A stretch of DNA of 32,002 bases from Dyella_B sp966430775 (lineage in GTDB: Bacteria > Pseudomonadota > Gammaproteobacteria > Xanthomonadales > Rhodanobacteraceae): positions 1-32,002 of the forward strand of contig CBJMMB010000032.1 of NCBI GenBank assembly GCA_966430775.1. Reading direction: 5' to 3'. The notes beneath the pieces are model-generated. The model saw nothing but the letters and a program-made list of their open reading frames with translations. It did no database searches and had not been told where the DNA came from. Shown piece after piece: positions 1-7,203 of the stretch (positions are counted from its first letter, which is position 1; each line of letters starts with the position of its first letter). Position numbers and translations under genes: made by a program.

Positions 1-506
1 TGGATGCCGACGACCGCGTCATCTACGTCGGCACCTTCAGCAAGGTCATGTTCCCTGCATTGCGCGTGGGCTATATCGTCGCCCCCAAGGACCTTATCGA
101 AGCCTTCGCCACCGTGCGCGACGCCTTCGACACGTTCTCCTCCACGCTGTACCAGGCCGCACTCGCCGACTTCATCACCGAAGGTCAGTTCGCCCGACAC
201 ATCCGCCGCATGCGCGCGCTGTACCTGGAGCGGCGCACCGTCTTGCTCGACGCGATCGATCAACACATGGACGACAAGCTCGAAGTGATCGGTACCCACG
301 CCGGCATGCAACTTACCGCGCTCTTGCCGCGTGGCGTGGATGACGTAGCGCTTTCCATCAAGACGGCAAAGCTCGGCATTTCGACCAGGCCGCTGTCCAT
401 CTGCTATGCAAAGCCCACAAAACGGGGCGGGGTGATCCTTGGCTACTCGGGGGCGAGCGTGGCGGAGATCCGCGATGGCGTACGCAAGCTCCGCTCCTGT
501 CTATAG
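1..506 (+). CDS. MocR/GntR-type regulator, C-terminal aminotransferase domain (5' end outside window)
   Basis: This is the C-terminal part (about 167 residues) of a fold-type I PLP protein; the first complete codon begins at position 3 and the gene starts before the window. The stretch GTFSK followed by FPALRVGY is the PLP-lysine motif typical of MocR-family regulators, with the Schiff-base lysine at 42-44. Downstream, the RHIRRMRALYLERR segment is also characteristic of MocR proteins rather than of plain aminotransferases. Such proteins join a GntR-type winged-helix DNA-binding domain to an aminotransferase-like effector domain, and many control pyridoxal or amino-acid genes. The DNA-binding half is not visible, so the MocR call rests on the C-terminal signature, and the target cannot be told. 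It ends with TAG 41 bp before the next gene. Confidence 0.85.
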   Translation, partial: DADDRVIYVGTFSKVMFPALRVGYIVAPKDLIEAFATVRDAFDTFSSTLYQAALADFITEGQFARHIRRMRALYLERRTVLLDAIDQHMDDKLEVIGTHAGMQLTALLPRGVDDVALSIKTAKLGISTRPLSICYAKPTKRGGVILGYSGASVAEIRDGVRKLRSCL

Positions 507-546
507 GTATGGTTATGCTTGGCTCATCCCACCGTTGGATTCACCC

Positions 547-2742
547 ATGAGCGCGCATGGCACCGTCAAGGCCGCCATCATCGATGGCATTCGGCTTTTC
601 GAAGCAGGCCAGATCGAGGCGGCGCGCAAGCAGTTTCGCTCGGCCGCGGCCATGACGCCGCACACCGCAACGACCTATTACGAACTTGGTCTGGCGTTCC
701 ATCGGCTGGACGAGCTTCAAGCCGCCAGGCGCTATTACGAGAGCGCGGTGACGATGCGACCGGATTGGCCGCAGGCGCTCAACAATCTGGCGGTGGTGCA
801 CAAGGCGCTTGGGGACTTTCCGGCGGCGGAAGAACGATTCAAGGCCGTGCTGGCCATCGCGCCGAACGATATCAACGCGTTGATCAACTACGCTTCGCAG
901 CTTACGTCGATAAAGCGATTCGCGGAGGCCGTGGCCATCTACGAACGGCTGGCCGCACTCCTTCCCGGCAATATCGATGTGCTGCTCAACCTGGCGTTCA
1001 CCGCCAACAAGGCGCATCGCCCTCACCAGGCGCTGGATGCATCGGAAACCGCACTAAAGCTTGATGCACGTTGCTTCGACGCCCATTGCCACAAGGCGGA
1101 CGCATTGTTCCATCTTGGACGGCGCAGCGAATGTCTAGCATTGGTCGATGCCTTGCTCGAACGGGAGCCAGACCACGCAGGACTGCTGTCGCTACGTGGC
1201 GCTTGCCTGTCCGCGCAGGGCAGGTATCACGAAGCGCTCATCGCATACGAACGCGCCATGGCATCGGCGCCGAACAACGCGGAGCATCTGTCGAACGCCG
1301 GCGTGATGTTGAACATGCTGGGACGTTGCGAAGCTGCCCTGGCGCATTTCGAACGCGCCATGCAACTGGAACCCCAACCGCCCTGGCTGCCCGGCTTTCT
1401 GCTGAAGGCGCGCCAGGACCTGGCGGAATGGAACGGCCTGGACGCATTGATCGCCCACTGCCGATCATGCGCCCATGACGGACGCCCCGCCGTCGAACCG
1501 ATGATTGCGGTTTCCTGGGCGAGTGCGAATGACCAGCTGCATGCAGCACGCGTCTATGTCGAGACCGAACTTTCGATTCGGGAAAGGCCGTTTGCGCCGG
1601 TGATCCGAGAACAAGGCGCGAGATGCCGGTTAGGGTATTTCTCATCCGATTTCTGCAGCCACGCAGTGGCGGACCTCACACTCGACCTGTTCGCCTTGCA
1701 CGACAGGTCCATGTTTGAAGTCCACGCGTTTTCGTTCGGCCAGCGTCATGATGCATTGACCGACGAAGTGCGCAAAAACGTCGACGCGTTCCATGATGTT
1801 TCGCGCGCTACCGATGACGAGATCGCCGATCTTGCCCGCCGCATCGGCATCGATATCGCCATCGATCTGAACGGCTTTACCCAGCACGCCCGCCCGCGCA
1901 TCTTCGCATTGCGCGCCGCGCCAGCCCAGGTGAACTTCATCGGTTACCCGGCGACCATGGGCGCGCCGTTCATGGATTACATCGTTGCCGATCCGATCGT
2001 GATTCCTCCTTCGCACGAAGCGTTCTACGCAGAGAAAATCATCCGCCTTCCGGAAACGTTCCAACCCAACCGCAAGCGAACCATCGACAACCGCAGCTTA
2101 TCGCGCGCCGACGCCAACCTGCCCACGGACGCCTTCGTCTTCTGCGCGTTCAATGCGCCGTACAAGATCCTGCCCAGCATGTTCGACTGCTGGATGAAAA
2201 TCCTCGCCGCCGTCGACCACGCAGTCCTATGGCTCACCGACCAGGGCAGGGCGCGCACGCGCGACAACCTGTGCAAGCAGGCAGAAAAACGCGGCATCGA
2301 CCGCAGCCGCCTGATTTTCGCCGAACCTTTGCCACTCGAACAGCACTTAGCGCGCCACCGCCTGGCCGACCTGTTCCTCGACACCGCACCTTTCAACGGC
2401 GGCACCACCGCAAGCTGTGCCCTATGGGCCGGCCTCCCCATCCTCACCCTGCTCGGCGACAGCTTCGCCGGCCGCGCCTGCGCAAGCCTGCTGCACACCA
2501 TGCAACTCCCCGAACTCATCACCGACAACCTCGCCACCTATCAACACCTGGCGATCGACCTGGCCCACCATCCGCAACACCTGTCCGAACTCCGCGTGCG
2601 CCTCGCCCGCAACCTGGAAACCGCACCGCTGTTCGATACGCCGCGCTACGCCCGCCATCTCGATGCAGCATTCGCCGAGATTTTCAAACGGATGGTCGCG
2701 GGGTTGTCCCCTGATCATGTCAATGTAGTCGTGGCTGCCTGA
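547..2742 (+). CDS. SPINDLY/O-GlcNAc-transferase-like TPR glycosyltransferase (GT41)
   Basis: A 731-residue cytoplasmic protein with no signal peptide. Residues 1 to about 320 are tandem TPR units, with repeated patterns such as YYELGLAFHRLDELQAARRYY and LSNAGVMLNMLGRCEAALAHFERA. From about residue 359 it matches the GT41 catalytic region: RLGYFSSDFCSH with the conserved histidine near 372, FIGYPATMGAPFMDYIVADP, FNAPYKILP with a lysine near 540, and DTAPFNGGTTASCALWAGLP near 617. GT41 enzymes transfer GlcNAc or another sugar from a nucleotide sugar to Ser/Thr of proteins; a Xanthomonas homologue is known. The start at 547 was chosen because the 36-codon extension upstream overlaps the preceding gene and does not look like TPR sequence. 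The protein substrate and sugar cannot be told from the context. Confidence 0.9.
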   Translation: MSAHGTVKAAIIDGIRLFEAGQIEAARKQFRSAAAMTPHTATTYYELGLAFHRLDELQAARRYYESAVTMRPDWPQALNNLAVVHKALGDFPAAEERFKAVLAIAPNDINALINYASQLTSIKRFAEAVAIYERLAALLPGNIDVLLNLAFTANKAHRPHQALDASETALKLDARCFDAHCHKADALFHLGRRSECLALVDALLEREPDHAGLLSLRGACLSAQGRYHEALIAYERAMASAPNNAEHLSNAGVMLNMLGRCEAALAHFERAMQLEPQPPWLPGFLLKARQDLAEWNGLDALIAHCRSCAHDGRPAVEPMIAVSWASANDQLHAARVYVETELSIRERPFAPVIREQGARCRLGYFSSDFCSHAVADLTLDLFALHDRSMFEVHAFSFGQRHDALTDEVRKNVDAFHDVSRATDDEIADLARRIGIDIAIDLNGFTQHARPRIFALRAAPAQVNFIGYPATMGAPFMDYIVADPIVIPPSHEAFYAEKIIRLPETFQPNRKRTIDNRSLSRADANLPTDAFVFCAFNAPYKILPSMFDCWMKILAAVDHAVLWLTDQGRARTRDNLCKQAEKRGIDRSRLIFAEPLPLEQHLARHRLADLFLDTAPFNGGTTASCALWAGLPILTLLGDSFAGRACASLLHTMQLPELITDNLATYQHLAIDLAHHPQHLSELRVRLARNLETAPLFDTPRYARHLDAAFAEIFKRMVAGLSPDHVNVVVAA

Positions 2743-2993
2743 ACATGGCTGTGGGTGTTCTACCCATCGGAGGTTACTGTTGCCCATAAAACGGAGAATT
2801 CCTCATGGACAGGGAAGATCAGTAAGACAGACACTTGAATATGCAATGATCTTGCTTAGCGATGGGAGGCGGGCTCGGGAATATGGCCAGGGTATCGCTT
2901 CCTCCCTTGATCTTTAAACCTGCTGCCTGAAGTGGACAACGCAGGCGGTATGGTGAAGGTAGTTGTCCGACTGGATAGAAAGGGGGAAAGGAA

Positions 2994-3905
2994 ATGATTC
3001 GCAAGTTAATGGTTGCCGTCGCGATGACGGTGGTATTGCTCATGACTGGCTGCGCCAGCGTGCCGATGGCGGGTAAGGATACCGACGCAAAGGCGAAGCA
3101 ATTTGTTCCTTCGCAGGAGGGAGTCGCCAATCTATACATTTATCGAAACGAGATTATGGGCTCGGCGATCAAGATGCCGGTGCTCATTGATGGCGTGGCA
3201 GTGGGCGATACCGTCGCCAAGGCGTATATCTTCAAGACGTTGCCGGCAGGCAGCCACACCATCGTTTCAAAGGCCGAAAACGACTCCACGCTCACGATCG
3301 ATATGTTGGCTGGGAAGAACTACTTTGTGTGGCAGGAGGTGAAAATGGGGGTGCTTTACGCGCGCTCCAAGCTACACCAGGTGGATGAAGCGACCGGCGA
3401 GGCTGGTGTGAAAGAGTGTGGCCTGGTTAGAGGTGAAGCGTCTTCTGAGGCGAGTCTTGCAGCGGACGCAGCAGCTACACAGACATCTAATCCGATAGTT
3501 GCTACGGCCAAGCCGATGACGCCGAATGTATTGGCTCAACCTGCCACGGCTGCGGAACCGGTTCAGCAGCCAGTACCTGCGGCGGCTATTGCGACGGCTG
3601 CTGTAGCGCCACCGTCGTCTGAGCCTTCAACCCCAATCAAGCCGATGGCATCCGATCCGCCGCCCCAGCCTTCCGCAATAGCTGAACCGGCTCAACCTTC
3701 GGTCGTACCCTCGCAGGAGTCCGCTGCCAGCGCCGCGATGGAACCTATTGCCCAGTCCGTTGCAACGGGGTTGGGTTGCGGTGCAGTTCACGCCAATGGT
3801 GCAGCAACATTTGTTGCTACTTGCGGTACCTATGGCGTATTGATCGATTGCGATGGCGGGCAATGCCGTCCCATCCACACCGTCCACACCAAAGGCGACG
3901 AATGA
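2994..3905 (+). CDS. DUF2846-like lipoprotein with Pro/Ala linker and Cys-containing tail
   Basis: A 303-residue lipoprotein. It begins with a short signal peptide and a lipobox ending MTGC, which places the lipidated cysteine at residue 20. Residues about 40-140 (ANLYIYRNE, VLIDGVAVGDT, FKTLPAGSHTI, KNYFVWQEVKMG) resemble the small beta-sandwich domain DUF2846, whose function is unknown. A long Pro/Ala/Ser-rich linker of roughly 110 residues follows, then a compact tail (259-303) with four cysteines at 262, 277, 286 and 291. A strong purine-rich ribosome site (GGGGGAAAGGAAATG) supports the start. A terminator lies about 145 bp downstream, so the gene is probably transcribed alone or as the last gene. 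The tail is not a domain I recognise, and function is unassigned. Confidence 0.8.
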   Translation: MIRKLMVAVAMTVVLLMTGCASVPMAGKDTDAKAKQFVPSQEGVANLYIYRNEIMGSAIKMPVLIDGVAVGDTVAKAYIFKTLPAGSHTIVSKAENDSTLTIDMLAGKNYFVWQEVKMGVLYARSKLHQVDEATGEAGVKECGLVRGEASSEASLAADAAATQTSNPIVATAKPMTPNVLAQPATAAEPVQQPVPAAAIATAAVAPPSSEPSTPIKPMASDPPPQPSAIAEPAQPSVVPSQESAASAAMEPIAQSVATGLGCGAVHANGAATFVATCGTYGVLIDCDGGQCRPIHTVHTKGDE

Positions 3906-4048
3906 CCAAGTTGCATAGGATTCTGGTGCTGCTGCTCAGGAGGAACTCATCAGCTTCTGGATGAAGTGTCACAAGCCGCGCGATTGGCGACCGTCGATTT
4001 AGCAGGCTCCAGAATTGTTTTATCAACCGCACTCGCAGCATCGCTGCT

Positions 4049-4078
4049 AAAAAAGCCGGCTACTAGGCCGGCTTTTTT
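4049..4078 (+). terminator. Rho-independent terminator after the DUF2846 lipoprotein gene
   Basis: A GCCGGC / GCCGGC stem with a 6-nt loop is flanked by six A on the left and six T on the right, so it could stop transcription in both directions. It follows the lipoprotein stop codon by about 145 bp. Confidence 0.85.
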
Positions 4079-4592
4079 CTAGAAACGAAACTTGCCTTTC
4101 CTCCGGCGTGGGATCTAGTGCCAGATATTCTTGGTGAGGGTGGACTAGGCTGTCTTCTATCCCAAAACGGTGTCAGATTCCGAACAGGGTAAGCGGACTG
4201 AGAACCTCGGCTATACCGTCATAGCAACTACATACTCTAATTGCGCCACAATCGATGATGGATGGAGAGCGAAGGGATCTCTGTCATTCTGGCCTTTGCA
4301 AGGTTGATTGCAGTTACCAGTATCTCTAACGCATTCATTTCAAAAACCTAAATTAATGTGGCTACAAGTAGAATACTTGCTTTGGGGGGCGAAAATCTGC
4401 TGTGCGCTACCAGCTGTAGAGTAACCCTGTCCAGGGACAGACTGAGCTGGTCCCGTTTTGTTTAGGGATGTCTTCCGGCATCTCGTATTCCACTTATCAT
4501 CCTGCCAAGCTATTACGAGGCCTGATGAGCTTTGATAGGGGAGCCTGCTCTGCACGGCTTTTGACATCGTTCCATCATATAGGGAGGTAATG
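4079..4592. other. Gene-free, AT-richer intergenic stretch upstream of the deaminase-fold gene
   Basis: I find no convincing coding sequence, RNA gene or repeat here. A hand count gives about 49 % GC, against more than 60 % in the core genes of the window. Short open frames exist on both strands, for instance 4340-4567 on the minus strand, but they lack ribosome sites and recognisable motifs. The promoter of the deaminase-fold gene must lie in this stretch; no hexamer pair with good spacing stands out. Confidence 0.5.
4581..4587 (+). promoter_or_regulatory. Ribosome binding site deciding the start of the deaminase-fold gene
   Basis: AGGGAGG lies 5 nt before the ATG at 4593 but only 2 nt before the in-frame ATG at 4590. 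The second ATG is therefore the likely start. Confidence 0.65.
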
Positions 4593-5141
4593 ATGCTTCA
4601 CGCACAAGAGGTGAATACATTGCTGGGGCGGGCAAGGGGGATTGCCGCCGACAAGTTCAGCGCCGATAGCAGTAACCGCAATGTAGACAAGGTCTGCGTG
4701 GTCGCGTTGAAAGTCGATGCCCATGATGATCATCGCGCTTTGTTTTCGGGCGCACCCGGCTACGCGGAGTTGACGGATATCGTGCGCGGCAGCGGTGACA
4801 AGAAAGAGGCACAGGCGCTCATTACCTCGAGACTTACGACGTTTCTGCGCTCCGATGACGGCGGCAAGTTCAGCAACGACCAGATCGTCAGGTCCGGATA
4901 CGACGTTCATGGCCGTGGCGCGATGAATTGCGCAGAGCCAAAGATGTATTACCTGCTGAAGCATCAAGAGAACAAGGTTCTTCGCAATTGGGTGTTGGTC
5001 CCCTTCAATCTCGATGGGAACAAGGTGGTCGTCTACAACCCGCCATGCAAAAACTGCAGACGGTGGGTTTACAGGCATTTTCATCCGCTTTCCGGGTTAA
5101 TCGCGCAGTCCGAGAAAGGGCCGAGTGCTTTCGAGTTGTAG
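4593..5141 (+). CDS. Stand-alone cytidine-deaminase-fold protein (toxin-deaminase-like)
   Basis: A 182-residue protein with no signal peptide or membrane segment. Two short motifs identify the deaminase superfamily zinc site: NCAEP (Cys113, Glu115 proton shuttle) and PPCKNC (Cys152, Cys155), separated by a beta-strand pair (WVLVPF, VVVYN). The C-A-E form of the first motif, in place of H-A-E, is known from bacterial polymorphic-toxin deaminases of the YwqJ / XOO_2897 type. These usually form the C-terminal warhead of a large secreted protein, whereas here the domain stands almost alone with about 100 preceding residues. GC is about 56 % by hand count, lower than the neighbours. It is followed 63 bp later by the exported TPR gene on the same strand, and no immunity gene is recognisable. 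Substrate (nucleic acid, nucleotide or other) is unknown; the fold is inferred from motifs only. Confidence 0.6.
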   Translation: MLHAQEVNTLLGRARGIAADKFSADSSNRNVDKVCVVALKVDAHDDHRALFSGAPGYAELTDIVRGSGDKKEAQALITSRLTTFLRSDDGGKFSNDQIVRSGYDVHGRGAMNCAEPKMYYLLKHQENKVLRNWVLVPFNLDGNKVVVYNPPCKNCRRWVYRHFHPLSGLIAQSEKGPSAFEL

Positions 5142-5193
5142 GGCTACTGAATAATCATCAGGCGCGGCGATTCTCTTCACAAACAGGTGCATT

Positions 5194-5199
5194 GGGAGG
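5194..5199 (+). promoter_or_regulatory. Ribosome binding site deciding the start of the exported TPR gene
   Basis: GGGAGG sits 5 nt before the ATG at 5205. An in-frame GTG at 5187 would place this site inside the coding region, so 5205 is preferred. Confidence 0.7.
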
Positions 5200-5204
5200 C
5201 TGTA

Positions 5205-6911
5205 ATGCTGTCCATAAGGACCGTTCGATCAGTTCCTTCAACACGCGCGCGTTGGATAATGCCTTGGCTCTTCATTTTTCTTCCGCCGTTGGCATTTGCC
5301 GAGATTCATAGCGGGCAGGCTGCGCCGATGAAGTCGGCGAGCCATATGATGCCTATGGCTCCCGCCAACGCGATACCAGCGGCGACGGCTCTTTTGGAGG
5401 GCTACGGCACCGGTGGATTCACGATAAAAACCTCCAGCCAGGACGCGCAGGCCTACTTCAACAACGGCATGCAGCTCGCGCATGCGTTCGCGCATAAAGC
5501 ATCCATCGCGGCGTTTCGGCGGGCCGAGCAGCTCGATCCTGGTTGCGCCATGTGTGTATGGGGAGAAGCGTGGGCGCGTGGGCCTACGATCAACTATCCG
5601 ATCAACGAATCGGTGCAAGCGCAGCTGGCCGGTTTGGCCGAGCATGCGGCGGTACTGGCCAAAGACAGTCCACCGAAGGAGCGAGCATTGATCGCCGCCT
5701 TGCAGAAGCGCTATCACCAGGGTGGCGGTAATGGTCCTGGTGATAAGGCGTTCGCGCAGGCCATGGATACCTTGTACGAGGCTGATCCTTCGGATGATGA
5801 AGTTGCGGTACTGACGGCAGATGCGTGGATGATTCCCGCCTCACAGGCGAATAATCGCGATCATCTGGATCGGTCCATGCAGATTCTCGAACAGGTGCTG
5901 CATCGCGCGCCCGACAATAGCGGTGCCATCCATTTTTATATTCACGCCACCGAAATGGACGGTGTTGCAGGGGAGGCGCTTCCTTATGCGGAAAAACTGC
6001 CCGCGCTGGCGCCCGCGGCGAGCCATCTGCTGCATATGCCATCCCATACGTATTTTTGGGTTGGACAGTATCGGGCTGCGGAAAACGCGAATCTCGCTGC
6101 CGTGAAAGTCGATGATGAAAATGCTGCTCGATTGAAACCGAAGGGTGGCGTTTTCGCGATGCCGTACCATGGGCACAACGTGCAGTATGGCGAGGCCGCC
6201 GCGCTGATGGATGGCGATGAGGAGCAAGGACTGGTGTTGGCTACGGCGCAACTGCAGCAGTTGTCGTCTCCTGGTTCCGCTGGCTTCCTTCATCAGTTCG
6301 GATTAGCTACAGCCTATTTCGTCTTCGGCCGGTTTGCTTCATTGCAGGCGGTGGAAGCCTTGCCGCAGCCGGACAAAGCGCTTCCGTACACCTTGGCGAT
6401 GTGGCACTACGCGAGGGGAGAAGCCGATGCGCGCAACGGTGATGTCCAAGGCGTTCAACGTGAAGCCCAGGACATCACGATCGATCACGACGGCCTGGCC
6501 AAATTCGGTGACTCCGCCACGCAAGCCCAGGCGATGGTCGACATTGCTCGGCTGGTTCTAAATGGCCGCGTCGCCATGATGGAGAAGCGTTGGAGCGATG
6601 CGGAAGCCGATTACCGCAAGGCTGCCGACATCCAGGATGCGAAGCTGGGCGTGTTCAACGATCCGCCGACCTGGTGGTATCCGGTACGCAGAAGCGTTGC
6701 CGCCGCGCTGCTGGCCAAGGGCGATCCGATGGCCGCGGAGGTCGAAGTGAATGCTGCGCTCGCGCGCTGGCCGTTGGATCCGCAGAGCTTGCGCATTTTG
6801 GCGGATTGCCAGCAGGCGATGGGACATACGGAAGAAGCAAAGCGTCAGCACGCGCTCGCCGTCGCCAACTGGCTGGGAGACGCCGCCGCGCTACCGATCG
6901 CCCAGCTTTAG
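5205..6911 (+). CDS. Exported tetratricopeptide-repeat protein
   Basis: A 568-residue protein with an N-terminal hydrophobic signal (WIMPWLFIFLPPLAFA) predicted to be cleaved after AFA, so it probably works in the periplasm. The mature part has TPR-like helices: residues YFNNGMQLAHAFAHKASIAAFRRA, then DPGCAMCVWGEAWARGP, later MPSHTYFWVGQY, and a C-terminal TPR with LRILADCQQAMGHTEEAKRQ. The CAMCxWGEA and MPSHxY blocks mark a widespread family of uncharacterised secreted TPR proteins; the CAMC pair is not followed by His, so it is not a haem c site. It may be co-transcribed with the upstream deaminase-fold gene. No enzymatic motif is visible, and the role is unknown. Confidence 0.8.
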   Translation: MLSIRTVRSVPSTRARWIMPWLFIFLPPLAFAEIHSGQAAPMKSASHMMPMAPANAIPAATALLEGYGTGGFTIKTSSQDAQAYFNNGMQLAHAFAHKASIAAFRRAEQLDPGCAMCVWGEAWARGPTINYPINESVQAQLAGLAEHAAVLAKDSPPKERALIAALQKRYHQGGGNGPGDKAFAQAMDTLYEADPSDDEVAVLTADAWMIPASQANNRDHLDRSMQILEQVLHRAPDNSGAIHFYIHATEMDGVAGEALPYAEKLPALAPAASHLLHMPSHTYFWVGQYRAAENANLAAVKVDDENAARLKPKGGVFAMPYHGHNVQYGEAAALMDGDEEQGLVLATAQLQQLSSPGSAGFLHQFGLATAYFVFGRFASLQAVEALPQPDKALPYTLAMWHYARGEADARNGDVQGVQREAQDITIDHDGLAKFGDSATQAQAMVDIARLVLNGRVAMMEKRWSDAEADYRKAADIQDAKLGVFNDPPTWWYPVRRSVAAALLAKGDPMAAEVEVNAALARWPLDPQSLRILADCQQAMGHTEEAKRQHALAVANWLGDAAALPIAQL

Positions 6912-6927
6912 TTCGAATGCCGAACGA

Positions 6928-6955
6928 AAAAAGCCGGCGCAAGGCCGGCTTTCTT
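6928..6955. terminator. Bidirectional terminator between the TPR gene and tRNA-Pro
   Basis: A GCCGGC / GCCGGC stem with loop GCAAG lies between converging units. The minus-strand reading ends in six T, the classic form, and would stop the tRNA-Pro transcript. The plus-strand reading ends in TTTCTT after the TPR gene. Confidence 0.85.
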
Positions 6956-6964
6956 CAGGAACTT

Positions 6965-7041
6965 TGGTCGGGGTGACATGATTCGAACATGCGACTTCTA
7001 CGTCCCGAACGTAGCGCTCTACCAGGCTGAGCTACACCCCG
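6965..7041 (-). tRNA. tRNA-Pro (anticodon CGG), CCA encoded
   Basis: The minus strand folds into a full 77-nt cloverleaf. The acceptor stem is CGGGGTG / CACCCCG with discriminator A, and the 3' CCA is present in the DNA. The D arm is GCTC / GAGC. The anticodon arm is CTACG / CGTAG around loop TTCGGGA, which gives anticodon CGG and reads the proline codon CCG. The T arm is GCATG / CATGT with loop TTCGAAT. CCG is a frequent proline codon in this GC-rich genome. Confidence 0.95.
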
Positions 7042-7053
7042 CGGGAGCCGCGT

Positions 7054-7082
7054 ATCTTAACGGGGACGGGTGAGGTTGGCAA
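7054..7082 (-). promoter_or_regulatory. Probable sigma70 promoter of tRNA-Pro
   Basis: On the minus strand TTGCCA and TAAGAT are spaced by 17 bp, and the -10 lies 12 bp before the tRNA 5' end. The segment between is GC-rich, as is usual for stringently controlled stable-RNA promoters. Judged by consensus matching only. Confidence 0.6.
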
Positions 7083-7203
7083 CAGGTCGGGGTCGCTTGC
7101 CGAGGTGGATTTCGCGTCCCGGCAGGGCAGGGGCGAACGGTTGCATCTGTTACCCTATTGGGCTGCCGTTCGACGGCATTTTCCACCCCAAGCAGAGGAT
7201 TCC

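Noticed and set aside
439..546. N-terminal extension of the GT41 protein
   Set aside because: It overlaps the MocR gene in another frame and does not resemble TPR sequence; the ATG at 547 is preferred.
3902..3964. 20-codon open frame overlapping the lipoprotein stop codon
   Set aside because: Too short, with no homologue recognised; the AGGAGG inside it is not followed by a credible start.
4561..4566. TTGACA as -35 of the deaminase-fold gene
   Set aside because: A -10 at normal spacing would fall on the ribosome site and start codon, leaving no leader.
4340..4567. Minus-strand 75-codon frame as a possible immunity gene for the deaminase-fold protein
   Set aside because: No ribosome site, no coherent protein pattern, and it lies upstream and antisense, unlike usual immunity genes.
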